Shown here in pieces: positions 1 to 9,192 of a DNA stretch of 64,000 nt. Source of the DNA: Herbaspirillum sp. ST 5-3 (GTDB lineage Bacteria > Pseudomonadota > Gammaproteobacteria > Burkholderiales > Burkholderiaceae_D); NCBI RefSeq assembly GCF_004804275.1, contig NZ_STGI01000017.1:50165-114164 (forward strand). The letters are read 5' to 3'. A program made the translations under genes and the position numbers. The notes beneath the pieces are model-generated. The model worked only from the letters and a program-made list of their open reading frames with translations, was not told where the DNA came from and did not search any database. Within the stretch, counting starts at the first letter, position 1. Every line of letters begins with the position of its first letter.

Positions 1-276
<276 letters not shown>

Positions 277-280
277 ACAA

Positions 281-311
281 AAAAGCGGACCTCGTGTCCG
301 CTTTTGTTTTT
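281..311 (+). terminator. Intrinsic terminator of adk
   Basis: Perfect 10-bp stem AAAAGCGGAC (281-290) with GTCCGCTTTT (296-305), loop CTCGT, followed by a T-rich tract. It starts 5 bases after the adk stop. Confidence 0.9.
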
Positions 312-541
312 CGGCGGGCTAATCCAGATCAAAGATTCAGAACCGAGGCTTTGTTTTTTCTCCCGCACAAAATTCGGTGTGCAAGAATAACGAGAACGTT
401 GTAACGGAAAGTTTAGCAGTGCGCAGTACTCGCGGGACGACGACAGCAGATACCCATCTGTGTCACCGGGCGTATGCCGTCGCCGTCCTCCGGAATGTGT
501 CGTTGTTTTAATCTTGTAGTGAACAACATGGAGGAAACAGT

Positions 542-2728
542 ATGGCAACAGGTTTGTGGATTGCCGTGGTGTGCGGTGTACTAGCCGTCATCTACGGATT
601 GGTGTCCCGCAGTTGGATCTTGAGCCAGGACGCCGGTAATGCCCGCATGCAGGAAATCGCAGCGGCCATTCAACAGGGTGCCGGTGCTTACCTGGCGCGG
701 CAATACAAGACCATTGCGGTGGTCGGCGTCGTGCTTGCGATTCTGATTGGTATCTTCCTCGACGGCACCACTGCGGCCGGTTTCGTGCTCGGCGCAGTCT
801 TGTCCGGCGCATGCGGCTTCATCGGCATGAATGTTTCGGTACGCGCCAATGTGCGTACTGCACAGGCAGCCACCCGCGGCATCGGCCCGGCGCTCGCTGT
901 CGCTTTCCGGGGCGGTGCGATCACTGGCATGCTGGTGGTCGGCCTCGGGTTGCTCGGCGTGACCCTGTTCTTCTGGTATCTCACCGGTGGCAAGGCAGTC
1001 GATGCGGCCACGCTGAAACCCTTGCTGGGTTTCGCGTTCGGTTCTTCGCTGATCTCGATTTTCGCGCGTCTCGGCGGCGGCATCTTCACCAAGGGCGCCG
1101 ACGTCGGCGCTGATCTGGTGGGCAAGGTGGAAGCAGGCATTCCGGAAGACGACCCGCGCAACCCCGCGGTGATTGCCGACAACGTCGGCGACAACGTGGG
1201 TGACTGCGCCGGCATGGCCGCCGACTTGTTCGAAACCTATGCGGTGACCCTGATCGCAACCATGACGCTCGGCGCACTGATGATCACCGGCGCTCCGCTC
1301 AATGCGGTGATCTATCCGCTGGTGCTTGGCGGCGTATCGATCATTGCTTCCATCATCGGCTGCTCCTTCGTCAAGGCATCGCCCGGGATGAGGAACGTGA
1401 TGCCCGCACTCTACAAGGGGCTGATCGTCGCCGGCGTGATTTCCTTGATCGCGTTCTATTTCGTCACCACCTGGCTGTTTCCGCAGGCAGTTTCGGTAGT
1501 GGGCGGCAAGACGGTCACTGCAATGTCGCTGTTCGGCGCCTGCATCGTCGGCCTCGTGCTGACCGCGCTGATGGTGTGGATCACCGAGTACTACACCGGC
1601 ACCGATTACAAACCGGTGCAGCACGTTGCCCAGGCATCCACTACGGGTCATGGCACCAACATCATCGCCGGCCTCGGCGTGTCGATGAAGTCCACCGCAT
1701 TTCCCGTGCTGTTCGTCTGCCTTGCCATCTGGGTTTCCTTTGCGCTGGCCGGTCTTTACGGCATTGCGGTAGCGGCAACCTCCATGCTCAGCATGGCCGG
1801 CATCATCGTTGCGCTCGACGCCTACGGTCCGATCACCGACAACGCTGGCGGCATTGCCGAAATGGCGGAATTGCCTGATAGCGTGCGCGACATTACCGAT
1901 CCGCTGGACGCCGTGGGCAACACGACCAAGGCTGTGACCAAGGGCTACGCGATCGGCTCCGCCGGTCTCGCTGCCCTGGTACTGTTCGCCGACTACACCC
2001 ATGCGCTCGAAGGCCGCGGCATGCACCTGTCCTTCGATCTGTCCGACCACATGGTCATCATTGGCCTGTTCCTCGGCGGTCTGATTCCCTATCTGTTCGG
2101 CGCGATGGCGATGGAAGCGGTCGGCCGCGCAGCGGGTAGCGTGGTCGAAGAAGTGCGTCGTCAGTTCCGCGAGATCAAGGGCATCATGGAAGGCACCGGC
2201 AAGCCGGAATACGGCAGGGCAGTCGACATGCTGACAACGGCCGCGATCAAGGAAATGATCGTGCCGTCGCTGCTGCCGGTTGTAGTGCCGATCCTGGTCG
2301 GGCTGCTGCTTGGTCCGGCCGCACTCGGTGGTTTGCTGATGGGCACCATCGTTACCGGCCTGTTCGTCGCCATCTCGATGTGTACCGGCGGCGGCGCCTG
2401 GGACAACGCGAAGAAGTACATCGAAGACGGCCACCACGGCGGCAAGGGGTCGGAAGCCCATAAGGCTGCCGTCACCGGCGACACTGTGGGCGATCCATAC
2501 AAGGATACGGCGGGCCCCGCGGTCAATCCGCTGATCAAAATCATCAACATCGTGGCACTGCTGATCGTGCCGCTGCTGCCAATGGTCGGCGGCTCGGCAC
2601 CCGTCGCGCATGAAGCGACGCCGCCGGCAGTGACTGCGCCGGCAGCGGCAACGTCCGCACCGGCAGCAGCACCAGCAGCGTCGACCGATGCTGCTCCTGC
2701 TGCAACTGCTCCGGCCTCAAAGCCGTAA
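542..2728 (+). CDS. hppA: Membrane-bound proton-translocating pyrophosphatase (K+-insensitive type)
   Basis: Multi-spanning inner-membrane protein of 728 residues that couples PPi hydrolysis to H+ pumping. The catalytic signature is visible at about residues 196-222 ([24 protein letters not shown]), with further acidic loops ([27 protein letters not shown] near the C-terminus). In the GNTTKA motif (about 459-464) the residue is Lys463. Lys here, instead of Ala, is the family marker of K+-independent H+ pumps. The last ~35 residues form an Ala/Pro/Thr-rich low-complexity tail that most family members lack. RBS GAGGAA lies 6 bases before the ATG. The gene is monocistronic, with a terminator after it. 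Confidence 0.95.
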   Translation: MATGLWIAVVCGVLAVIYGLVSRSWILSQDAGNARMQEIAAAIQQGAGAYLARQYKTIAVVGVVLAILIGIFLDGTTAAGFVLGAVLSGACGFIGMNVSVRANVRTAQAATRGIGPALAVAFRGGAITGMLVVGLGLLGVTLFFWYLTGGKAVDAATLKPLLGFAFGSSLISIFARLGGGIFTKGADVGADLVGKVEAGIPEDDPRNPAVIADNVGDNVGDCAGMAADLFETYAVTLIATMTLGALMITGAPLNAVIYPLVLGGVSIIASIIGCSFVKASPGMRNVMPALYKGLIVAGVISLIAFYFVTTWLFPQAVSVVGGKTVTAMSLFGACIVGLVLTALMVWITEYYTGTDYKPVQHVAQASTTGHGTNIIAGLGVSMKSTAFPVLFVCLAIWVSFALAGLYGIAVAATSMLSMAGIIVALDAYGPITDNAGGIAEMAELPDSVRDITDPLDAVGNTTKAVTKGYAIGSAGLAALVLFADYTHALEGRGMHLSFDLSDHMVIIGLFLGGLIPYLFGAMAMEAVGRAAGSVVEEVRRQFREIKGIMEGTGKPEYGRAVDMLTTAAIKEMIVPSLLPVVVPILVGLLLGPAALGGLLMGTIVTGLFVAISMCTGGGAWDNAKKYIEDGHHGGKGSEAHKAAVTGDTVGDPYKDTAGPAVNPLIKIINIVALLIVPLLPMVGGSAPVAHEATPPAVTAPAAATSAPAAAPAASTDAAPAATAPASKP

Positions 2729-2747
2729 GCCAGGGCAGGGCTTCAAG

Positions 2748-2778
2748 AAAGGCAGCTTCGGCTGCCTTTTTTCTTTTT
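2748..2778 (+). terminator. Intrinsic terminator of hppA
   Basis: Stem AAAGGCAGC (2748-2756), TTCG tetraloop, GCTGCCTTT (2761-2769), then a T tract. Confidence 0.92.
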
Positions 2779-2810
2779 AGGCTTGAAAAATTCGCTACAA
2801 TGTCGCTGTC

Positions 2811-2828
2811 TTACGTTTACGTAAACGT
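2811..2828. promoter_or_regulatory. Perfect palindrome, probable operator of the following dehydrogenase gene
   Basis: ACGTTTACGTAAACGT (2813-2828) is a perfect 16-bp palindrome, 45 bases before the downstream ATG. A -10-like TACAAT lies at 2796-2801, so the palindrome would fall at about +4 to +20, a roadblock position. The pattern resembles sites I recall for the MerR-family LiuR regulators of branched-chain amino-acid catabolism. Assigning the regulator is inference. Confidence 0.6.
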
Positions 2829-2872
2829 CACTGTCACGCAATATTTTCATTCTTCAAGAAGAGAGGGGCAGC

Positions 2873-3631
2873 ATGCAGATCCAGAACAATGTGTTCATCA
2901 TTACCGGCGGTGCATCCGGGCTAGGCGCGGCAACCGCGCGCATGATCGTTGAGAATGGCGGCAAGGTCGTCCTGGCCGACGTGCAGGTCGAGCCCGGCGA
3001 GAAGCTGGCGAATGAATTGAAGGGCAGGTTCGTCAAGTGCGACGTCACCTCGGAAGCTGATGCCAAGGCCGTGGTGGACGCCGCAACTGCAATGGGCAGC
3101 CTGCGCGGCCTGGTGAACTGCGCCGGTGTCGCACCGGCCGTGAAAACCGTCGGCAAGGATGGCCCGCATCCCCTGGATGTGTTTCAGCGTACGGTCAACA
3201 TCAACCTGGTCGGCACGTTTAACATGGCGCGCCTGGCCGCCGATGCGATGGCAAAGACGGAAGCGAGTGCTGATGGCGAGCGCGGCGTCATCATCAATAC
3301 GGCGTCGGTCGCTGCCTACGATGGACAGATCGGTCAGGCCGCATATGGTGCATCGAAGGCTGCGGTAGTTGGCCTGACGCTGCCCATGGCGCGCGACCTC
3401 TCGCGCAGCGGCATTCGCGTGATGACTATCGCGCCGGGCATTTTCGAAACGCCGATGCTGCTAGGCATGCCGCAAGAAGTGCAGGACGCACTTGGCCGCA
3501 TGGTGCCGTTTCCGCCGCGCCTCGGCAAGCCGGCGGAGTATGCCAACCTCGCCAAGACCATCATCGAAAACGTCATGCTCAACGGCGAAACCATTCGTCT
3601 CGATGGCGCGATTCGCATGCAGCCGAAGTAA
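2873..3631 (+). CDS. Short-chain dehydrogenase, 3-hydroxyacyl-CoA dehydrogenase type 2-like
   Basis: Cytoplasmic NAD-dependent SDR of 252 residues. The nucleotide motif TGGASGLG (11-18), Asp36 after the second beta strand (NAD preference), NCAG (82-85), catalytic Ser145 and YxxxK (Tyr158, Lys162) are all present. The closest pattern is the HSD17B10/2-methyl-3-hydroxybutyryl-CoA dehydrogenase group (ITGGASGLG start, PLDVFQ region, ending near GETIRLDGAIRM), which acts in isoleucine and fatty-acid breakdown. A GAGAGGGG ribosome site precedes the ATG. It stands alone behind a palindromic operator and ahead of a terminator. The exact substrate is not shown by sequence. Confidence 0.88.
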   Translation: MQIQNNVFIITGGASGLGAATARMIVENGGKVVLADVQVEPGEKLANELKGRFVKCDVTSEADAKAVVDAATAMGSLRGLVNCAGVAPAVKTVGKDGPHPLDVFQRTVNINLVGTFNMARLAADAMAKTEASADGERGVIINTASVAAYDGQIGQAAYGASKAAVVGLTLPMARDLSRSGIRVMTIAPGIFETPMLLGMPQEVQDALGRMVPFPPRLGKPAEYANLAKTIIENVMLNGETIRLDGAIRMQPK

Positions 3632-3710
3632 GGCCGGCATGCCACTGCGCGCGAGCAGGGCGTACCGGAGTGACCAAGCTCAAGTGCGCTGACCGGAAAT
3701 CCCATAGACT

Positions 3711-3742
3711 AAGACAAGCTTTCCGCTTGTCTTTTTCTTTTT
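3711..3742 (+). terminator. Intrinsic terminator between the dehydrogenase gene and ggt
   Basis: Stem AAGACAAGC (3711-3719), loop TTTCC, GCTTGTCTT (3725-3733), then CTTTTTCTTTTT-like U-rich tract. The tract ends exactly where the ribosome site of the next gene begins. Confidence 0.85.
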
Positions 3743-3752
3743 GGAGCAGGAA

Positions 3753-5546
3753 ATGATCAGAGCAAGAATAAGTACGATCTCACTTGCAGCAATCCTGCTG
3801 GCCGCATGCGCGACCAGCGCGCCCCCCCAGCAGTCGGCTCCCGCGTCCGGCCTGCAGGCGCCGGAGCGCTCCAGCGGCTATACCGAGAAACCAGGCTGGA
3901 CTGCCAGGAAGTTCATGGTCGCCGCAGCCAATCCCCTCGCGACCGATGCCGGTTACCAGGTCTTGCGAGCAGGCGGATCGGCGATCGATGCGGCAATTGC
4001 GGTGCAAATGGTGCTGAACCTGGTCGAGCCGCAATCTTCGGGAATCGGCGGCGGAGCATTCCTGATGCACTTTGACGGCAAGACGGTCAAGGCCTTCGAC
4101 GGCCGCGAAACGGCCCCTGCCGCAGCCACGGAAAGACTGTTTCAGAATGCCGAAGGAAAGGCGCTTCCGTTCTACGAGGGCGTAGTCGGCGGACGCTCGG
4201 TCGGCGTGCCGGGCGTATTGCGCATGCTGGAGCTGGCGCACAGGCAGTACGGCAGATTGCCGTGGGCATCGCTGTTTGCTCCCGCGATCCATTTGGCAGA
4301 AAACGGCTTCGCTGTCAGTCCACGCCTGGCCACGATGTTGAAGACTGAGCAGCATCTGAAAAAAGATCCCGTTGCGGCGGCTTATTTCTACGACAAACAG
4401 GGCAATCCCTGGCCTGCCGGCCACCTGCTGAAAAACCCAGAACTGGCGAAAGTACTGCGCGAGGTGGCGCTCGGTGGCGCCGACGCCTTCTACAAGGGAC
4501 AAGTCGCGCGCGACATCGAAGCGAAAGTCAAAGGCCATCCCACCAATCCTGGTGGTTTGAGCGCAGCGGATATCGCAGGCTATCAGGCCAAGGTGCGCGA
4601 GCCGGTGTGTACTGACTACAAGGCGTGGACGGTGTGCGGCATGCCGCCGCCGTCATCCGGCGGCATCGCAATCGCCCAGATGCTGGGCATGCTGGAGGCC
4701 AAGGACATTCGTCCCTATGCACCCAAGGATGGCGTGCCGACCGTCGAAGGCATCCATTTGTTTTCGGAAGTTGGTCGCCTTGCCTATGCCGATCGCGGGC
4801 GGTATGTAGCGGACACGGATTTCGTGCCGCTGCCTGGCAACAGCACCAAGGCAATGCTCGACAAGAAATACCTCGCCGAACGCGCGGCTCTCATCACGGA
4901 CAAGTCGATGGGGCTGGCAAGATTCGGTGTGCCGCCGGCGACGGCGCTCGCTCGCGGGCAGGACACATCGCCTGAACTGCCGTCCACCTCGCATATCTCG
5001 ATCGTCGATGCGAACGGCAATGCCGTCTCCATGACAACGACCATCGAAGACGCGTTCGGTTCGCGCCAGATGGTGCGCGGATTCCTGCTCAATAACCAGT
5101 TGACGGACTTTTCGTTCGACTCGGCGGATGCCAACGGCCCCATCGCCAATCGCGTGCAAGCCGGAAAGCGGCCGCGCAGTTCGATGTCGCCGACGCTGGG
5201 TTTCGACAAGGGAACCGGGAAGCTGATCCTGTCGACCGGCTCGCCGGGCGGCTCCGCGATCATCAACTACGTCGCCAAGGTCCTGGTCGGTACCCTGGAC
5301 TGGGGCTTGAACGTACAGCAAGCGATCAGCCTGCCCAACTTCGGTAGTCGCAATGGCCCCACCGAACTTGAGCAGGGACGCATTACCGACTCGGTCATCG
5401 AAAAGTTGAAGGCCAAAGGGCACAACGTGCGCGTGATGGAACAGACCTCGGGTCTGCAAGGCATCATGCGCACGACTATCCATGGCGAAGAAATGTGGTT
5501 CGGCGGAGCCGACCCGCGCCGTGAAGGCATAGTGATGGGCGACTGA
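3753..5546 (+). CDS. ggt: Gamma-glutamyltransferase (lipoprotein)
   Basis: Ntn-hydrolase that cleaves gamma-glutamyl bonds (glutathione and related substrates). 597 residues from the ATG at 3753. A TTG 12 bases upstream is inside the ribosome site (GGAGCAGG) and was rejected as start. The N-terminus is a lipoprotein signal with lipobox LAAC (Cys19), so the enzyme is probably membrane-anchored in the periplasm. The precursor would self-cleave before the nucleophile Thr412 (PSTSHISIVD, matching TTHYSV in the E. coli enzyme), giving large and small subunits. GNAVSMTTT and SPGGSAIINY substrate loops are present. Terminators flank the gene on both sides. Confidence 0.93.
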   Translation: MIRARISTISLAAILLAACATSAPPQQSAPASGLQAPERSSGYTEKPGWTARKFMVAAANPLATDAGYQVLRAGGSAIDAAIAVQMVLNLVEPQSSGIGGGAFLMHFDGKTVKAFDGRETAPAAATERLFQNAEGKALPFYEGVVGGRSVGVPGVLRMLELAHRQYGRLPWASLFAPAIHLAENGFAVSPRLATMLKTEQHLKKDPVAAAYFYDKQGNPWPAGHLLKNPELAKVLREVALGGADAFYKGQVARDIEAKVKGHPTNPGGLSAADIAGYQAKVREPVCTDYKAWTVCGMPPPSSGGIAIAQMLGMLEAKDIRPYAPKDGVPTVEGIHLFSEVGRLAYADRGRYVADTDFVPLPGNSTKAMLDKKYLAERAALITDKSMGLARFGVPPATALARGQDTSPELPSTSHISIVDANGNAVSMTTTIEDAFGSRQMVRGFLLNNQLTDFSFDSADANGPIANRVQAGKRPRSSMSPTLGFDKGTGKLILSTGSPGGSAIINYVAKVLVGTLDWGLNVQQAISLPNFGSRNGPTELEQGRITDSVIEKLKAKGHNVRVMEQTSGLQGIMRTTIHGEEMWFGGADPRREGIVMGD

Positions 5547-5572
5547 ACAGTCCGCCTTCAGCTCAGGCCGAC

Positions 5573-5600
5573 ACGCCGGGTTCGCCCGGCGTTGTTTTTT
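5573..5600 (+). terminator. Intrinsic terminator of ggt
   Basis: ACGCCGGG (5573-5580), TTCG, CCCGGCGT (5585-5592), then TGTTTTTT. Confidence 0.93.
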
Positions 5601-5659
5601 GCGTGTCGTCCCCGCCGACTTTCCTCCCCAAATCGCAATCGCCCTGCTAATCTCCTAGT

Positions 5660-6874
5660 ATGCAAGGCAGAAAGAAAACAGGCTTGGTCCTGACAGGAGG
5701 AGGCGCGCGGGCAGCATACCAGGTAGGGGTGCTGCGCGGCGTATCGTCCATCCTGCGCGAGGCAGGCCACGAACAGACACGCAGCCCGTACGACATCATC
5801 TGCGGCACCTCCGCCGGTGCCATCAATGCGACGGCCTTGGCATGTCATGCCGACAATTTCGACGAAGGCCTGCAAAAGGTTCTTCAGGTATGGGAGCACA
5901 TCACTGCCGAGCAGGTCTATCGCGCCGACTCGCTCGGCGTTCTGCGCTCCGGTGCGCGCTGGCTTTCTCTGCTGTCCTTCGGCTGGCTGCTGCGCAAGTG
6001 GAAAGCCAATCCGCCAAATGCACTGCTGGACAATACCCCGCTGGTGACGCTCCTCAACCGCATGCTGAATTTTCCGCGCCTGGATTCGGCATTGCTCGAC
6101 GGCTCTCTGCATGCACTGGCAATAACAGCATCGTCCTACAGCGCAGGCCGGCATATCACTTTTTTTCAAACCGAAGCCCAGATCGATCCTTGGGTGCGGT
6201 CGCAAAGGATCGCGTTGCGTGGACAAATCGGCGTGGAACACTTGCTCGCGTCCTCCGCCATCCCGCTAATTTTCCCGGCCACGCCAATCTATTGCGACGG
6301 TCGGCGTGAATACTTCGGCGACGGTTCAATGCGGCAGATTGCGCCGATTTCTCCGGCGATCCATCTCGGCGCGGACAAAGTGCTGGTAATCGGCGCAGGG
6401 CGACTCAATGAACAATGGAGCGAAACCTCGGAATTCGCGCCATATCCGACGCTGGCGCAGATCGCCGGCCACGCGATGTCGAGCATTTTCCTCGACAGCC
6501 TTGCCGTCGATATCGAGCGCATGTCCAGAATCAACCTTACCTTGTCGGTTTTAACGGAAGAACAGCGGGCCAGGACACCCTTGCGGCCGATCGATCTCTT
6601 GATCATTGCGCCATCGGAAAGGCTTGATGAGACGGCCAGCCGCCATGTGCACAGTCTTCCGGCACCAGTCAGGATGCTGTTGGGGGCAATTGGCGCCATG
6701 GAAGCGCGTGGCGGTGCGCTCGCGTCGTACCTGCTGTTTGAATCGAGCTACACCTGCGAACTGATCGAGCTGGGACATAAAGATGCGCTCGCGCGGCGCG
6801 CCGATGTTCTAGCGTTTTTCGGCGTGGATGAAAAGGCGCACGCATGCCCGGAAAAAATACTCAAGGCTGGTTGA
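5660..6874 (+). CDS. Patatin-like phospholipase
   Basis: 404-residue Ser-Asp lipid acyl hydrolase. It has the oxyanion loop GGGARAAY (13-20), the nucleophile motif GTSAG with Ser51, and the DGS motif with catalytic Asp221. There is no signal peptide, so it is probably cytoplasmic or peripheral to the membrane. The region after residue 300 (LRPIDLLIIAPSERLDE) fits the bacterial patatin group with a C-terminal extension. It stands alone after a terminator. The ribosome site is weak. Substrate and physiological role are unknown. Confidence 0.88.
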   Translation: MQGRKKTGLVLTGGGARAAYQVGVLRGVSSILREAGHEQTRSPYDIICGTSAGAINATALACHADNFDEGLQKVLQVWEHITAEQVYRADSLGVLRSGARWLSLLSFGWLLRKWKANPPNALLDNTPLVTLLNRMLNFPRLDSALLDGSLHALAITASSYSAGRHITFFQTEAQIDPWVRSQRIALRGQIGVEHLLASSAIPLIFPATPIYCDGRREYFGDGSMRQIAPISPAIHLGADKVLVIGAGRLNEQWSETSEFAPYPTLAQIAGHAMSSIFLDSLAVDIERMSRINLTLSVLTEEQRARTPLRPIDLLIIAPSERLDETASRHVHSLPAPVRMLLGAIGAMEARGGALASYLLFESSYTCELIELGHKDALARRADVLAFFGVDEKAHACPEKILKAG

Positions 6875-6970
6875 TCGTTTCAGCTGACAGGGATTGGTGG
6901 AGGGAATTGGCGGCCAGGAATGCGATCCGGCCGCCATGGCGTTCTGAAAAACCCTTGAACGCAGGACTGT

Positions 6971-7282
6971 TTATCGCCAGTCCCGATGATGATGATGCTT
7001 CCAGTGGCCCGGTGGCCCGCCGCGGCGATAACCTTCGACATAATAGGGCTGACCGTACTGGATTACCGTTGCAGGCTGCACGTAAACTGGTGCCGGGCGC
7101 ACATAAACCGGTTGCGGTTGTACATACACAACCGGCGGTGGCGGGGCATATACACCCGGTGAGCCGAGCGTCACCGACCAACTGACATTCGGGTCGCCGT
7201 GTGCCATGGCGAACGGTGCTGACGCGACCAATGCGACGGCAGCAACGAGTCGAAGGCGTGAAAAAATAGCAGGGTGAGTCAT
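6971..7282 (-). CDS. Small secreted PXPV-repeat protein with His-rich tail
   Basis: 103 residues from an ATG with a clear AAGGAG ribosome site. A more distal in-frame start lacks one. A Sec signal peptide (VAAVALVASAPFAMA) precedes a mature part made of Pro-Val-Tyr repeats (PQPVYVRPAPVYVQPATV). It ends in Gly/Arg and a cluster of four His near the C-terminus. This matches the short PXPV-repeat exported proteins common in Burkholderiales, whose function is unknown. The His cluster could bind metal (inference). It is transcribed away from the RNase/barstar pair across an intergenic region of about 345 bases. Confidence 0.75.
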   Translation of the reverse strand: MTHPAIFSRLRLVAAVALVASAPFAMAHGDPNVSWSVTLGSPGVYAPPPPVVYVQPQPVYVRPAPVYVQPATVIQYGQPYYVEGYRRGGPPGHWKHHHHRDWR

Positions 7283-7627
7283 AACTTTCTCCTTGATGTC
7301 CTCCTCTACATTAAACGTCAAAGACGATTCGTGCGCCTACCTGCAATTGTTCATTTGCAAGTAAGTATTGCAACAATTTGTAATCATTCTGAGAATGACG
7401 GAGTCAGGTGGCGGACCGTGTGACGAACATGCCATTCTCAGAGACAAGAATATCGGCCGCACCCAGAGCTAAATTGCATTAATGATAATTTTTAATAGCC
7501 GAAATAAGACATCCTAGAGTCTGGCCTCCGGTTGACAGGGTTGCTTCGTTCATCACAACCAGTTACCCTACGGTATTGCGATCATCGCACTTGTTAATTT
7601 TTCAACTAAATCGGCAAGGTCACGACG
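7283..7627. other. Intergenic region between divergent genes
   Basis: No gene seen. It is AT-richer than its surroundings and must hold promoters for both the PXPV gene and the ribonuclease gene. A 15-bp interrupted palindrome TCATTCT-G-AGAATGA lies at 7384-7398, and TTGACA at 7533-7538 is a possible -35 element. No regulator can be named. Confidence 0.5.
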
Positions 7628-8002
7628 GTGAATGCTAAGTTCCTGAAAAATTGGGTCTTTTTTTTCGCGACCTTGTTGCTTGCACTGAATGTTCTGGCAA
7701 AAGGTGCGACCCGGCTGGAAGTCATCGCCGTTAAGGAGCTGCCCAGGGAAGCCCAAAAGACGCTGGCACTCATCAAAAAAGGCGGTCCCTTCCCCTATGC
7801 CAAGGACGGTGTGGTTTTCGGCAATTATGAAGGGGTTTTACCCAAACAAAAGCGCGGGTATTATCACGAATTTACGGTAAGAACCCCCGGCGCCCGCAAC
7901 CGTGGCGCGCGGCGTATCATCGCCGGTGGCGATCCGATCTCGTCCGGCGAATATTATTATACCGATGACCATTATGCGACTTTCAAGCGCATCAAAGAGT
8001 AA
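7628..8002 (+). CDS. Secreted guanyl-specific ribonuclease (RNase Sa/barnase type)
   Basis: 124 residues with a GTG start. An N-terminal signal peptide (WVFFFATLLLALNVLA) indicates export. The mature domain reads like RNase Sa: YHEFTVRTPGARNRGARRII and YYYTDDHYATF, giving the expected catalytic Glu81, Arg96 and His115. It would cleave RNA after guanosine. The inhibitor gene (barstar) starts 64 bases downstream. Whether the role is nutritional or competitive is not shown by sequence. Confidence 0.9.
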   Translation: MNAKFLKNWVFFFATLLLALNVLAKGATRLEVIAVKELPREAQKTLALIKKGGPFPYAKDGVVFGNYEGVLPKQKRGYYHEFTVRTPGARNRGARRIIAGGDPISSGEYYYTDDHYATFKRIKE

Positions 8003-8066
8003 CGAAATGCGAATCGAGTCACTGCACAGCGAACCCGCAACGCTTATTGCACGAGCGGAGGAAGAC

Positions 8067-8465
8067 ATGAGCCTGTTTAAAACCGTGCCGCCGAATCTGG
8101 TGCAGTCCATTCGCGCGTTCAGGGTGACCGATCTCCAGGAAGAGGCAGCACGCCTCGGCCAGCATTTTCTCTATGCCTATTGCGCCGAAGCGACCACCAA
8201 GCAGCAGGTGCTCGGCTGCATCGCCAACGCGTTCCATTTCCCCAAGCATTTTGGCAAGAATTTCGACGCCCTGAGCGACTGTCTGACCGATCTGCCCTAT
8301 AAGGCTGGGCCGCAACCGGGCTTTCTCGTCGTTCTCGAACAGTTGCCCAATACGCAAAAGTTCGACAAGGAAGCACGCGAGACGCTGCTGGACGTCTTTC
8401 GGGATGCAGCAGACTTTTGGGCGGAAAAGAACGTCGCATTTCGTGTGTTCTATTCATTCCAGTAA
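8067..8465 (+). CDS. Barstar-family ribonuclease inhibitor
   Basis: 132 residues from the ATG at 8067, chosen for its GGAGGA ribosome site. An ATG at 8007 in frame would add 20 residues but has no such site. The core (FHFPKHFGKNFDALSDCLTDL) is the barstar signature, with Asp67 and Asp71 at the places of barstar Asp35 and Asp39 that plug the RNase active site. It stays in the cytoplasm and protects the cell from the co-encoded ribonuclease before export. It is longer than classical barstar (about 90 residues), mainly by an N-terminal extension. A terminator follows. Confidence 0.9.
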   Translation: MSLFKTVPPNLVQSIRAFRVTDLQEEAARLGQHFLYAYCAEATTKQQVLGCIANAFHFPKHFGKNFDALSDCLTDLPYKAGPQPGFLVVLEQLPNTQKFDKEARETLLDVFRDAADFWAEKNVAFRVFYSFQ

Positions 8466-8489
8466 TTCTCACTTGACAGTTATGCAATG

Positions 8490-8517
8490 AGCCGGCGTCT
8501 GCGTCGGCTTTTTATTT
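8490..8517 (+). terminator. Intrinsic terminator of the RNase-barstar unit
   Basis: AGCCGGCG (8490-8497), TCTG loop, CGTCGGCT (8502-8509, one G-T pair), then TTTTATTT. Confidence 0.85.
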
Positions 8518-8553
8518 CGTCCCCGGAAGGATGCGTGCGGTAAAATGCGCGCC

Positions 8554-9183
8554 ATGAAAAAGATCGTCATTCTGATTTCCGGGCGCGGCAGCAACATGCA
8601 AGCCATTGTCCGCGCCGCACAGGCGGAAAAATGGCCCTGCAAGATTGCCGCTGTCATCAGCAACCGTGCTGACGCCGAAGGTTTGCGCTTTGCCGCCGAG
8701 CACGGCATTCCGACCGATGTCGTGGTCAGCAAGGATTTTCCGAGTCGCGAAGCATTCGACGCCGCGCTGCGCGTTGCGATCGATCGTTTTTCGCCCGATC
8801 TCGTTGTACTGGCCGGTTTCATGCGCATCCTGACGCCGCCGTTCGTTGAACACTACGCTGGCAGGATGCTCAATATTCATCCCTCCCTGCTGCCAAGCTT
8901 TCCCGGGCTGGCCACGCACAGCCAGGCACTGGCGGCCGGTGTCAAGGTGCACGGTGCAACCGTGCATTTCGTCACCGCCGAACTCGATCATGGCCCTATC
9001 GTCGCGCAAGCCGCGGTCCCGGTCCTGTCCAATGACGACGAGCATGCGCTGGCCGAGCGCGTGCTGGCGCAGGAGCATGTTATTTATCCACGCGCCGTGC
9101 GCTGGTTCGTCGAAGACCGCTTGAGCATTGATAACGGTCTGGTCCGTATCGCAGAAGAGAGTTCGCACATCGCGAACACCTGA
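8554..9183 (+). CDS. purN: Phosphoribosylglycinamide formyltransferase
   Basis: Purine synthesis enzyme: moves a formyl group from 10-formyl-THF to GAR. 209 residues from the ATG at 8554. An in-frame ATG at 8545 is possible, but the 8554 start aligns with E. coli PurN (catalytic Asn107, His109, Asp145 against 106/108/144). ISGRGSNMQAI binds the substrate phosphate, and NIHPSLLPSFPG and ELDHGPIV carry catalytic residues. First gene of a tight group with the RNA methyltransferase, PLD nuclease and MscS genes. Confidence 0.95.
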   Translation: MKKIVILISGRGSNMQAIVRAAQAEKWPCKIAAVISNRADAEGLRFAAEHGIPTDVVVSKDFPSREAFDAALRVAIDRFSPDLVVLAGFMRILTPPFVEHYAGRMLNIHPSLLPSFPGLATHSQALAAGVKVHGATVHFVTAELDHGPIVAQAAVPVLSNDDEHALAERVLAQEHVIYPRAVRWFVEDRLSIDNGLVRIAEESSHIANT

Positions 9184-9192
9184 AAGAATCCA

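Noticed and set aside
581..2611. 676-residue open frame on the minus strand
   Set aside because: It is the antisense shadow of hppA: His/Arg/Asp-rich composition, no ribosome site and no domain.
3741..3752. TTG start for ggt at 3741
   Set aside because: The TTG is next to the ribosome-binding purines themselves; the ATG at 3753 gives a normal lipoprotein signal and spacing.
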